64,000 bases of DNA from Begonia masoniana (Eukaryota; Streptophyta; Magnoliopsida; Cucurbitales; Begoniaceae): contig CM039506.1 in assembly GCA_022432975.1 (NCBI GenBank), forward strand, positions 17,372,121 to 17,436,120, given 5' to 3'. A program made the position numbers and the translations under genes. The notes beneath the pieces were generated by a model, which saw only the letters and a program-made list of their open reading frames with translations, did no database searches and had not been told where the DNA came from. Below, piece by piece: positions 33,843-45,081 of this stretch (position 1 is the stretch's first letter; each line of letters opens with the position of its first letter).

Positions 33843-35353
33843 TTATTCTTTACTCGGACATCCATTATGTTAGCTAGGTAACTCAAGCAACCACTCTTCA
33901 GTAACCGTTGAGTCACTAGTGAGGATATGATTGGTATCTTACTCATCTTTGGAATAGCTTGGAAGGTATACCGATCTCCATTTGGGGGTCGGAAATCAAC
34001 TAGGCCAGACCTACAACTAATCGTGGCATAATGCCTAAATAACCAATCCATTCCTAAAATAATCTCATATCCTTTCATGTCAATCATAATCAGTTCTACA
34101 TATAGCTCCTTATCTCCTAAGGACAAAACATCACCCTTCAACATTTGCTCAGAATGTAAAGACTTCCCTGATGGTAACATAACCCTATACGGTTTATCAA
34201 CTGGCGAAAGTTCTAACTTATGTTTACACACAAACAGGGTTGCTATGAATGAGTGTGTGGCTCCCGTATCAATAAGTTTATAAGCAGAAAAACCACAAAC
34301 CATAATGGTACCTGATATGACCGTGTGTGGTTCAACATCTTCATCCTCCATCATAGCATAGACTCTTGGTGCAACTCTAATTCGATTCGGGTCTGATGGC
34401 ATCGGGCAGTCTCTGGCTATGTGTCCAACCTTGTCGCATCTATAGCAACGGCCAGAGTGCAGCTTGCACTCCCCATGGTGATTCTTCTGACAGTTGGAAC
34501 ATAGGGGAGCCGAAGGTCGCTTTCCTCTTCCTTGGTCATCACTTGGATTGAAGGATCTCTTAACACCTTGCTGTTGTTGTTGCTGGTTTCTGTTCTGCTG
34601 GGGTTGCCATCCCTTGTTCTGCCGTGGTGGTGGTTGAGTCTCCTTAGTGAACTTCCTTGGCTGTTCACGCTGTGCATAAGCTGTCATCTCAGCCTCCTCC
34701 AATTCCAGGGCCTTAGCCGTCACTTCGCCATAAGGTATATTGTGTATCCCAGAAGTCTTTACCTTCACATACAAACTCGGCTTCAGTCCTTGAACAAATT
34801 GGTAAATCTTGTCTTCATCATTCTCAACCAGTCGGGGAGAAAACCGTGACAAAGCATCGAATTTGCATATATAATCCGTCACAGAGCCAGTTTGCCGCAG
34901 GTTCATGAATTCTTTCTTCTTGCTGGCCTGAACGGTCCTATTGAAGTACTTGTCAAAGAAGGCAGTCTTAAACATATCCCAAGTCATAGTCTCTGCATTA
35001 ACAGTGCTCTGAAGAGAATCCCACCAATGCCTTGCATTCAGCTCCAAATGATAGACAGCATAGGTGACTCTATCTCCTTCATCAACTTTCGCATACTTAA
35101 ACATGTCCTCTACTTTTCGGATCCATTCCTCAGCATAAATAGGGTCAGAAACTTGGCCATTGAATGTCGGGGGTCTGAGCCTGTGGAAGCGCTCACCCCC
35201 ATGATCATGAGTTACATTAGAGCTGAAGTTCCCAAGCTCTTCTCTAGTAATCACTAGTTGCTCTATTTGTCGTGATTGGCGATTAACTAATTCTATTAGC
35301 TGAGAAACGGTGGTACTATCCACGTTGTCTTCCCTCTGTTGACCTCTTACCAT
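33755..35353 (-). pseudogene. gag: Element D gag and protease
   Basis: The start is placed at the Met of MVRGQQRED (35353), because element C begins gag at the equivalent MVRGRQEE; an upstream in-frame Met exists at 35383. Residues 1-60 are Gln-rich. The capsid domain follows (RPPTFNGQ, EEWIRKVEDMF, HWWDSL, FFDKYFNRT, LRQTGSVTDY, FVQGLKP). Then come a Gln/Asn-rich linker, the Cys-rich CSNCQKNHHGEC, one CCHC knuckle (CYRCDKVGHIARDC), and protease with DTGATHSFIA and [10 protein letters not shown]. After about residue 500 a one-base deletion near 33842-33850 sends the frame into unrelated residues ending at 33755. Gag and protease domains themselves look intact. Confidence 0.9.
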
Positions 35354-35363
35354 CTTGAGATTC

Positions 35364-35423
35364 CTAAACAATAATAGAAACACATCTTAACATAATGACA
35401 TCACTAGAATCGTAAACACTTAC
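35364..35423 (-). other. Candidate leader intron between PBS and gag (element D)
   Basis: On the minus strand ACTGTAAGT (donor at 35423) and TTATTGTTTAG (ending 35364) bound 60 nt just before the gag Met. It is positionally equivalent to the B and H candidates. In element C the donor is altered to CTATAAGT. Confidence 0.4.
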
Positions 35424-35497
35424 AGTTGTTGGAGAGTACTCAGGTGGCAATCTGTGCTGGAAGGCAGTCTACAGAACCGATTTTAGAACCTGGTTTA

Positions 35498-35509
35498 GCT
35501 CTGATACCA
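35498..35509 (-). other. Primer-binding site of element D
   Basis: Minus strand TGGTATCAGAGC just inside the 5' LTR, a perfect initiator-Met tRNA match. Confidence 0.9.
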
Positions 35510-35513
35510 TAAT

Positions 35514-37988
35514 TGTAACGACCCGAGGAGGATCATCACGTGTCATGACTTTCCTTTAAACTTATCCGTACTTTTATACCTCTGTAATCGGTGTATATAT
35601 TTTTTTATATATATATCAAATCTCATTCTAACTTAACTTAAGTTCGCTGAACAACCACATTTAACTTTCACTCCTGCCGGTCGCTAAACGACAAACATCC
35701 AGTTGTTGTACCGGCCTGCACGTGCATCTCACATGATTCATTAGACATCTATCGGCAGGCACACATATTTGCATCTGCCGATGGTCACGTGCATCACGCG
35801 TGACCAATTAAATCATCACTCAATTACAACGACAAAAGACTGACTTATCTACCGATGACAAGGCACTCCATCTGCCGATGGCAACACACAACATCTGCCG
35901 ATGGCATTTATACTACATCTTCCGATAGATTAACTCACATCATCTGCCGATGACGTGGCACTACATCTTCTGGTAGATTAACTCACATCATCTGCCGATG
36001 ACGTGGCACTACATCTTCTGGTAAGGCGGAATGACATTTCCATCTTCCGGTATCTTGACCTACTACACATGCCGATCTCTAGGCATATCGTCTGCTGATG
36101 ACGTCAGCCGGAAGACAAATACTTTTCCTCTTCCGATGACGTCCTCCGGAAGACAGACTTACCCGACTCCCATCACAATCCTCCTGTCGATTTCTACACT
36201 TCAAAATAACACATCTCCTGCCGATAGACAAGTACTTTCATCTACCGACTACTAAACATTAACCTAACATCTTCTTCTTCCGGTAGACAAGCAAACTTCA
36301 TCTACCGATTTCTAAACTCCATAATAACACTCACACCTTCCGATAGACAAATACATTTCGTCTACCGGCAGCACAAACATCATAACTTCAAACTTAATAC
36401 CGGGACACCAACAGAATAAACCACAGATTCATTAAAACTCATACAGCGGAAGACTTAGTTAAAATCACTCATTCTATATTCTTATAATATACTCATAATC
36501 AGTATTCAAGCTAGACAAGTTCAAGCTCCATAATCATAAGTAACATCATCCTACTTAAACTTTTATGTTCATAGTTATCATTAAAACCTTAAGAGTAAAA
36601 CCAGAGGGTCATAATCGCCATCCAGCCACAGACTTTCCACCCTGAGCACCTTCCAGCAACCAGCTTAAACTTCATCCTCAACTTTGTATTCCTCACCTGA
36701 TATTTCTTCACCTACATCGTAAGGTGTAACTGTAAGCCTAAGGCTTAGTAAGGAATGCAAACTATTATGAGTTCATGAATGCATAACTTGGAGAAAAACA
36801 TGCTCATAAGTCTTTTCTTTTCACGTACTTGTTCTTAATCATCATTCATAATCGTATCTCGTATTCATTGTTCATAATCATCATTCGTAGACATGCTCAT
36901 ATTCATCATTCCTTTCATCATTCATATTCTTCATTACATTATGTGGTTTAAGGGAGGATTTGTGCCGGTAAAGGGGGTTCGACAGTGAGTTTGATCATGG
37001 TCCCTACTGCGGGTCGTATTCATATGTCCTACTGCGGACTGTGACATACGCCGAACCACCCCCAACCCTCACTTAACCACGTTGCATAAGTTTTATCTTC
37101 TTATTTTATTCATGAGAAAACATATTTCAAAACATTTTCATATGCTTGAGAAGTAAAACATGATGCATAACATAAATGCACTTAATCATCGAACTAAGAA
37201 AGGGGAGAACATCAGAATAACATAACCATATCCATCGACATTTCATCAAACATATAGAAGACAACGTTCACTAAATCTAACATAGTCCTTTGATGTAGGG
37301 CCCTATTGGCCGGAAACTTAGTACATTCACTTACCTGGATCCTTAGCAACTTGAATCACTTTCTCTTCAACTTCTTCACCTAAAACATTCCACATTATAG
37401 TAGTTAAAATCAAGTCCTAAAAGTTCTGATCGAAAGTCATCCTAGAATCTAGCAGCTAAGGTTCTCTGTGCAGTCTGAAATCCAAAACCGAAACAGCTAG
37501 ATATAGCTATCGATTAAACGGGGTCGGTTATATAAAAGGTCCAGAATCGATTTAAAGGTGGCATTACCAAATGAAGATAAGGAACGATAACCAACTGACT
37601 TAGCCATTGAAGAACTCGAAAGTACAAGTTCAACTGAAAACAGAGTTCTAAATGACTACCCGGCATCTACATTGTCAGAATCTTACCTAGAATGCGGGTT
37701 ACCGGAGTAGAGGCTGAAAAACCAGTTGCTGGGGAGGAAGAAAGTTCCAGAGAAGAAGGGAGTCGCCGAGAGGAAATGTCGGCTGCAGTGAGGTTTAAAT
37801 GAGATTTAAGGTTTCCATTTTCTATTTATACCTAATCCTTCAGTCTTTATTACAAAATTGCCACTCAACCTAGTTTTACTCAACTTGTAATGAATTTGCC
37901 TCAACATTAAATTTAATCATAAAGGTTAAATAAAGGGTAACAATGAGAATGGTCAGAAAATTACCTGGCCGAAATGTCGGGCGTTACA
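35514..37988 (-). mobile_element. 5' LTR of element D
   Basis: 2475 bp, nearly identical to 28406-30882. It contains the same TATA-like motif, TGACGTCA module and exon-like segments. Followed by CAGTC at 37989-37993. Confidence 0.95.
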
Positions 37989-37993
37989 CAGTC

Positions 37994-38204
37994 CATCAAA
38001 TGAAGGCGGCTGGACTCGCCGGAATCTGTCTCCACTGTTGTCTCGCGGCGCATTATCCCGATTGTTATTCCCATGGTTATTGTTTCTATCATCTTCTCGG
38101 GCCATCATACGTTCAACCACGCGTGACTGTGCACCCACCAGTTCGGTTAGTCGGTCAATGGCATGAGAGCTTTCATTTGACTCTTCCTGACGTCCTCTCA
38201 CCAT
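37994..38204 (-). pseudogene. gag: Element C gag, 5' part
   Basis: It starts at the Met of MVRGRQEESNE (38204, minus), about 160 bases inside the C 5' LTR. It encodes the N-terminal region up to the capsid entry (RRVQPPSFDGL). There it is cut by element D, with the 5-bp CAGTC duplication at 37989-37993. The frame is resumed at 28405 on the other side. The Asn-rich stretch (NNNHGNNN) is a composition quirk. Confidence 0.85.
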
Positions 38205-38347
38205 TTCTAATAAACCCTATAAACAGAATAACCTAATTTAATAAACAGAACTTTTACAGGAATTTAAACACTTATAGTTGGTGGAGAGATCTCACGTGGC
38301 AGGTTAAGCAGTCAGACATTTCACAGAATCGATTTTAAAACCTTATC

Positions 38348-38359
38348 TCTCTAATACCA
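38348..38359 (-). other. Primer-binding site of element C, degraded
   Basis: Minus strand TGGTATTAGAGA, against the expected TGGTATCAGAGC: two mismatches, in line with decay. Confidence 0.7.
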
Positions 38360-38363
38360 TAGC

Positions 38364-40948
38364 TGTGACAGCCCGAAACCGGAACCCGATCGGAGTCCGA
38401 GATCCAAGCCGTCACTCCGGGACAGAAAACGGATAACGGTGACTATAATTTTTTTTTTTAGAACAGACAACGTTACTGGAACAAAAGGACAGAAAAACGT
38501 TTACCAAATGCACTAGACAACTTATGAAAACCAACTGAGCTTTTAGAACTTCACAGAAGAACAGAAATAAAATGACAGAAGACGTGTACTATCAATGCAA
38601 AACCCTAAACATAAAATTTTACAGAAAGGGAGGGACTACGATGATTAACAAAATTTCAGAATCACAGAGAATAAGAAACAGGAACTAACTCAGAGCTGAG
38701 ACTACAGGAATGAGTGACTAAAATGAAGAAATGGAATTAAGCAGGAAAAACAGAAAGAACAGGAATAAACTGAGGCAAATAGAAGAAATTTAAAGCTGGG
38801 CAGAAGAGGTGGTGACGTCAGCCGGAAGATGGGTGACATCAGGCGGAAGATTAAAGCTATCGGGGGATTCAGATACGACAAAAGACGAACAGTATTCAGC
38901 GGAAGAGGCTGAGTAAAACTGGGCGGAAGAGGTGGTGACGTCAGCCCGAAGATGAGTGACGTCAAGCGGAGGATACAGACAGCAGACGGAATTCAAATGA
39001 GGTGATGACATCAGCCGGAAGATGGATGGCGTCAACCAGAAGATACAGATAGCATATGAGATCGGATGAGGTGATGACGTCAGTCGGAAGATGGATGACG
39101 TCAACCGGAAGATACAAACAACAGACAACACCAGATGAGATAAAGACGTCATCGGATAAGATAATTGAACTGGGCGGTGGAGGTGGATGACGTCACCAGT
39201 GGATATACACTTAAACTGCAGTGGACGTGATCGGATGATATAGTCTAAAAGGGGCAGAGTTTGACAATTTTTAACAGAAAGACATACGGGCAGGGAGCAT
39301 CAAAACAGAAGGCATAAGGGTTTCAAACCTTCAAAACCCGATTCAAAACAAGATTTTTGAAACACACTTTGTAGATGATAGATTTCAACTGACAGATTTA
39401 AGAAAGACAGACTGCATGGATAGCTCTAGAATTCGAGACCATCCATGCAAACCTTAAAACGGGAAAATATTCTAAAACGTTTCAGAACATTCAGGACATG
39501 AGTTCAACTGTCAAATACAGTGATTTCTAAAGCTGAGACATCAGAACTTGTACATTGTTCTAAAAGTAAAACCTCTGAATCAGTACAGAACCTAACATGC
39601 AATTACAGAATCTACAAAAAGAAGAGTTTTTACAAAATTTTACAACACAACCAGAACTTCCAGAAGACTTTATAGATATAGACATTAAAGAAAACTTAAA
39701 CCTCGGGACAGAATTTGTCTGACTGCAGCAACCACACCCCCATGAGCTCGATCCACTAGCCACCTATTCATCAGACTGAAACACGAAGTCCTCATTTTCG
39801 GGTTCAGTACCTACATCAGAGAGTTCATCTATGAGCCTAAAGCTCAGTAAGAACATAATAGATATGCAGTGATGCAAAATGCTATGCATGCGGTTTTCAG
39901 AAATACAATGACAGTACAAAACATTATGTTTCAGTGGCAGAGGGGTATAAATGGGGCTGATAGGGGAACAGGCAGTGCACGACAGCCACAACAGATTTTC
40001 AGAACAGAAACAGTAGGCCAGTCCCCGTCACGCACTTAACCGGTACATTTCAGTCAGATTTTATCTTATTTAGTTTCAAACAGTGTACAGAAAACATTTG
40101 CATGTCTTTCAGAGAAAACGTGTATGCATGAACAGTGCTTGAACTTAAACAGGCAGAGAGCAGATGACAGAAATAACAAAACATACAGTGAAATAGAACA
40201 TAGATAACTCAGAACATAACTATAACCTTTCTACCCAAAACAACCCGACAGAACAGAAAACCTAGTACCTCCGAGATGTAGGGCCTTAAGGGCAAACCTA
40301 CGGATATGAACTTACCTGTCTGCTGCAGAGTTGATAGTCCTGAACGTCTCGGAAATGCTCGAACCTGTACATGCACGTTCAGAAAATAAACAAGCTGCAA
40401 ATGCTAACAAATCAGTTAGAAGAATTTGTTCCAAACTCATTCAAACCCTTAGAAAACAAATCGGTGTGTTTTCATCCAAAAATAGTGAGTTTTACCAAAG
40501 TATCATAATCCTTCACTCCAACCAAAACTCACTTTAAACTTGTCCAAACTTGTTAGCATTTAAAAGATGCTTACCCTAGTAGAAAAACAGAAAGGAGCCG
40601 AGGAGATCGAAGTAGCTTCGATGGCCGATTGTCGACTGGAAGAGAGAATGGAGAGAGAGCAGAGAAGTGAAATGAAGAGGGTTTCACGTAGAATGAGGAA
40701 CTTAGCTTCTTCACCAAGCCGCCAGATGTCACTCAACCATTGGCTATCTCCCACTAACCTTAATTTCTCCCCAATTTACCCTCCCATGCATTTTAAACTT
40801 AGTGTTTAGTTTAGTTACACATTAGTTTGGTTCTCCCCTCACTAAATGCTCCAACATTTTACAATGAAGTTGTTATCGTGTTTATGGCAATTTAAATCCA
40901 TACAATAATTCAACAGATTATTACATGGCCAAAATGCCGGGTGTTACA
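38364..40948 (-). mobile_element. 5' LTR of element C
   Basis: 2585 bp. It differs from the 3' LTR by scattered substitutions, indels and one extra TGACGTCA repeat unit (about 38990-39120). Exon-like segments lie at 40364-40316 (49 nt, ending ACAG|GTAAGT) and 39810-39764 (open to TAG). Joined they keep one open frame with an acidic tail ending FQSDE. Hairpin TGAGC-CTAAA-GCTCA lies at about 39832-39846 (plus-strand reading). Confidence 0.92.
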
Positions 40949-41393
40949 TTAATTATGTGTAAATGAATGTATATGGTTGAAATGTAAAGGAGTTGGTAAT
41001 TGGGTTGAAGTTTGGAAAATTTGGAATAGTTGTTAGTATTTCATTTAAAACTAGTGCATTGAGACGTTTAGATTGAACTTGATTGAGAAATTGTATTTAG
41101 AAGTACTCGGATTTATTGAAATTGAATTTGCCGAGATTGGAATCGATAATTATACAAGTGTGTGATAATGAAATGAGGTTTATTGCCACGAAATGTAATT
41201 GTGGAGTTTTGATGTTCAACGTTCTAGTTGATGAAATGTATTGATTTTGGATAAGGGTTGGGAATTATATGGCGAATACGAGTTATAGAAATTGATGTGA
41301 AATTATCTTGTTATTGGTCGAGCATGGTAACGGAGTAGGATTCAGGAACCTCGACTACTAAGGACGACAAGTAAGTAATGTTGCATGTTATAG

Positions 41394-42082
41394 GTTCGTG
41401 AAACACCGAGACGTTCAAGATTTTCAACTCTGTAGCAAACAGGTAAGTTCATATCCTTAGGTTGGCCCTTAAGGCCCTACATCACGGAGACTCTAGCTTT
41501 TCTTCTGTCGGGAGGTTTCGGGTAGAGAAAGTTAGAGTTAAGTTCTGAGTTATCCGTTTTCTCTCTAGATTCTGCTGTATTATTCTGTTAACTGCTGTTT
41601 CAAGTTAAGCACTGTGAAAGTTCATGCATACACGTTTTCCCGAAAGTTCATGCAAAACAATGTTTTCTGTACACGGTTTTGAAGTTAAGAAAGATAAAAC
41701 AGAATCTGAATGTAATGTATTGGTTAAGTGCGGGACGGGGACTGGCCCTCTGGTTTTATCCCTCCCTGGGATTCTGAAAAATTGTCCTTGCCAAGGACCC
41801 TCTGGTTTTATCCCTCCCTGGATTCTGAAAAACTACTGGATGTCTGAATGTGCCTGAAAGTGCACCTACTGTTTGCCAGTTCCCCTATAAGCCCCACTTA
41901 TACCCCTCTGCCACTGTAACGTAATGTACTGCTCTGTCACTGTATTTCTGAAAAGTTCATGCTATTATTCTGCATCACTGCATTTCTATATGTTCTTACT
42001 GAGTTTTAGACTCATAGGTGAACTCCCTGATGTAGGTACTGAACCTGAAGATGAGGACTTTGTGCCTCAGACTGATGTATAA
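41394..42082 (+). other. Mini-ORF and structured intron of LTR F, with a TAG
   Basis: A 49-nt exon-like segment (41394-41442) follows TTATAG and ends ACAG|GTAAGT. The second starts at 42036 after GATGTAG and runs to TAA at 42080-42082. The frame matches the one in element C, but a TAG sits at 41433-41435 where C has a Gln codon. Hairpin GGCC-CTTAA-GGCC lies at 41464-41476 and TGAGT-TTTAG-ACTCA at 42000-42014. The distant strands 41476-41489 and 42023-42036 pair at 13 of 14 positions. Confidence 0.5.
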
Positions 42083-42754
42083 GTGATCGGTGGCTCGAGC
42101 TTGCGTGGAATTGGTTGCTGCAGCCAGACATGTTTCTGTTCAGAGGTTTAAGTTTTTAAAGTGAAGTTATGTCTATAAATTTTACTGAAATTCTGGTGTT
42201 TTGTTTTAAAACTCTGTTAGGATTCTGTTAGATATTGCATAATGTACAGTCCCTGCTGTTTAAGTTTTAAATCTCTGTATTTGACAGTTGTCTGTACACT
42301 CTGAAATATTATGGAACTGTTTTGGAAATCTGTCTGTTAGGGTTGTGCATGGATGGTCTCGAGTTTTAGAGTCATCCATGCAGTTTGTTTTCTTGAACCC
42401 CCTGTCACTTGTAGAGCATGATTCAAAACTTTGTTTTGAAATCAGGTTTTGAAGGTTTGAAACCTTTATGCATTCTGTTTTAAGGTTTTCTGTTAGTATG
42501 TCTTCTTGTTAAAAGTTGTCAAATTCTGCCTTTAAAACTATGTCTTCCGATCACATCCACCGGTACGTGTAAAAATTCACGTCCACCGCTGCCCACTGCC
42601 CGTTATGTTTTAAGAAGACCACATCTACCGATAGACACTGTTCATGTTTTGTCTCATTCACATCCACCGCCAAACAGTGTTTCTACCTTAGGTTTTCTTT
42701 TACTGATTTCAAATGCTGTCTGCGTCTTCCGATGATGTCATAACATCTTTCGTC

Positions 42755-43275
42755 TGACGTCATCGCCTCTTCTGATTTTGTTTGCTATCTAGATCTTTCG
42801 GTTGACGTCATCCATCTTCCGGCTGACGTCATCCATCTTCCGGCTGACATCATCACCTCATCCGATCCCATCTTCTGTCTGTATCTTTCGGTTGACGTCA
42901 TCCATCTTCCGGCTGACGTCATCACCTCATCCGAATTCCGTCTGCTGTCTGTATCTTCCGGTTGACGTCATCCATCTTCTGGCTGACGTCATCACCTCAT
43001 CCGATCTCATCTGCTATCTGTATCTTCCGGTTGACGTCATCCATCTTCCGGCTGACGTCATCACCTCATCCAAATTCCATCTGCTGTTTGTATCCTCTGC
43101 ATAACGTCACCCATCTTCCGGCTGACGTCACCACCTCTTCCGCCCAGTTTTACTCAGCCTCTTCCGCTGAATACTGTTCGTCTTTTGTCGTATCTGAATC
43201 CACCGATAGCTTTAATCTTCCGCCTGACGTCATCCTTACTTCTGTCTTCGTAAATGCATCTTCCGCCTGACGTCA
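42755..43275 (+). repeat. TGACGTCA array in LTR F (about 69-bp units)
   Basis: GTTGACGTCATCC recurs at 42801, 42891, 42961 and 43030, giving units of about 69-90 bp. I count twelve exact TGACGTCA palindromes in 521 bases, alternating with CATCTTCCGG. This is the densest occurrence in the window. TGACGTCA is a bZIP-type binding site in plants; an enhancer role is inferred. Confidence 0.85.
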
Positions 43276-44704
43276 GCTCGCCATCTTCCGCCCAACAGTA
43301 TTTTATTGTTTTTTTTAAACTAAGTCTTCTGCCTACGTCTTCCTGTTTTATTCTGTTTCTATGTTTTATAGCCCATTTCTATTTTGTAACACCCGAGAAT
43401 TTCCTATAACGCGTATAGGTCTAAGATTAAACGATAAAAGAGATTAGATGTAAGTTATGCAAAAAGAGGAAGAATGCAAGTTTGACAATTCAAAAAGATT
43501 AAGGTTGAAAAGTCAAATGTTTCAACCAATGGAAATTGTTGTTGACCATTCAAAGGAGAATTAGAAATAAATTGAATGTGGTGGTTTAAGTGGAAGTCTT
43601 TCCACGTGGAATGCATGCATTTGAAGGAAAAGAAAAAGTGGTTATCTTGGAAAATTAAAAGTGTGGTGAGGAAAAATTATAGGAAGGAAAAGTGAGACTT
43701 AAATAGTGATTCACGTTGGATTTAGTGGAGTAAAAAGTGAGGGTTTAAATGAGAATTTTAAAGAATTGGTGGGGGAAAATAAAAAAAATAAAAAAATAAA
43801 AAAAAAAAAGAAGAAAAGTGATTTATAAAAAGGAGGAAACTTAGGGTTTTTGGCATAAATTTCTCCATCTTCCTCCCCTTTCTCCCACGCCATTGCCAGC
43901 CACCATTGGAGCCCTTCTTTCCTCTAATCCTTCAAGGGTTTCAAGAGTTTTTGAGGTAATATTAAGTGGGTTTTTAACTTTACACATTTAGGTGGTGGTT
44001 TTTAAGGTTTTTAGAGTGTTTTGGGTGAATTTGCTTAGGGTTTGAAAAACCCTAAGTGTGACCTCCGAAAATGGAGTTTAAATGTTAGATTTCTTTCCTA
44101 TTTTGATCATTTAGTTGTTGAATGGATTAGTTTAGGTTGATGTCAAGGATGGATTGAAGATTGGAGTTGAATTTGGAAAAAAAGGTTTTGTGCAAACCTA
44201 GGGCTGATTCTGTTTTCTGGAATTTGGATTGGTCAAGTTGTGTATTTGGTTAATTTGAGTGGTTCAATGGATAGTAGACGTGTAGAGGTTTCCGAATTGG
44301 GGTGGCGCGTCGAAATCTGTTGAAAAACGAGGGAGTTATGACCGTTTGAAGTTGGACGGTCAATTTTGGAGTAAAAATCGGGTTTTGAGTTAAGTTGTAG
44401 TTTCAGGTTGAAGTGTTTGTTAGTTTTGGTTTTAGGACCCTTTAGAATTTTATTAGTGATTTACTAAGTTGAGTTTTCATTATTTTAAGGTGATCGAGCG
44501 TGAAATTCGGTTGGACGAAGTGAGCGAACACATACCTAGACGTCAGGTAAGTATTGGGTGTCATCCTTTCGCCTTCGGGCCTACACCACAGGACGGTAGA
44601 GTTTATTCGTTATTGCTTTACTTCGTGTACGTTGAGTTATTGTTTTGCTTGGTGTTGTGTTGTCATGTTGGGTTGTGACGCTGAGTTATTGTTTTGCTTG
44701 TCTT

Positions 44705-44776
44705 GTGTGTTTGTCGGGTTGTCGTTGTATGTTTGTCGTTGTGTGTTTGTCGGGTTGTCGTTGTATGTTTGTCGTG
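44705..44776 (+). repeat. 36-bp tandem pair in LTR G
   Basis: GTGTGTTTGTCGGGTTGTCG begins at 44705 and again at 44741. The surrounding bases to about 44820 are further degenerate TTGTCG units. Confidence 0.75.
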
Positions 44777-44875
44777 GTGTGTTTGTCGTTGAGTAGTCGT
44801 TGTGTGTTTGTTGTTGTGAGGGTTGTGTTAAGTCAGTTTGTTGAGTTGCATTGTTTGTCATGGTAGTCAGTTAAA

Positions 44876-45081
44876 GTGTAAGGCACTTCGGTGCGGGCAA
44901 AGTGTAAGGCACTTTGGTGCGGGCAATGTGTAAGGCACTTCGGTGCGGGCAATGTGTCGTTGTGTGTTTGTCGTTGGGTAAGGCACTTCGGTGCGGGCAA
45001 AGTGTAAGGCTCTTCGGTGCGGGCAATGTGTAAGGCACTTTGGTGCGGGCAATGTGTAAGGCACCTTTGAGGTGCAGGCAA
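44876..45081 (+). repeat. 26-bp tandem repeat in LTR G
   Basis: About seven units of GTAAGGCACTTCGGTGCGGG. They are interrupted once by a GTCGTTGTGTGTTTGTCG stretch that matches the upstream repeat. The unit contains a short palindrome (GCACTTCGGTGC) and could form a hairpin with a TTCG loop. Confidence 0.85.

Larger units (their letters stand above)
28406..37988 (-). mobile_element. Element D: Ty3/gypsy element nested in element C gag
   Basis: LTRs 28406-30882 and 35514-37988 are flanked by CAGTC at 28401-28405 and 37989-37993. It is read on the minus strand, with PBS at 35509-35498, gag from 35353 and polypurine tract at 30896-30883. The LTRs are almost identical (a few substitutions and a T-run length difference), indicating a recent insertion. 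The polyprotein nevertheless carries several one-base indels. Confidence 0.96.
21606..40948 (-). mobile_element. Element C: defective Ty3/gypsy element carrying nested element D
   Basis: LTRs 21606-24141 and 38364-40948 are flanked by TTAAT at 21601-21605 and 40949-40953. It is read on the minus strand: the 5' LTR is on the right, gag starts at 38204, and the polypurine tract is at 24142-24155. Element D interrupts gag. The LTRs differ by several percent and in repeat copy number, so the insertion is older than D or E. Several stops and frameshifts make it defective. Confidence 0.95.

Noticed and set aside
42755..43275. GGAAG motifs as ETS-type binding sites
   Set aside because: ETS factors are animal proteins. 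In a plant the motif has no such meaning, so only TGACGTCA is taken as a candidate site.
44876..45081. CRISPR-like regular repeats
   Set aside because: The units are contiguous, without unique spacers, and the context is a plant LTR. This is a minisatellite.
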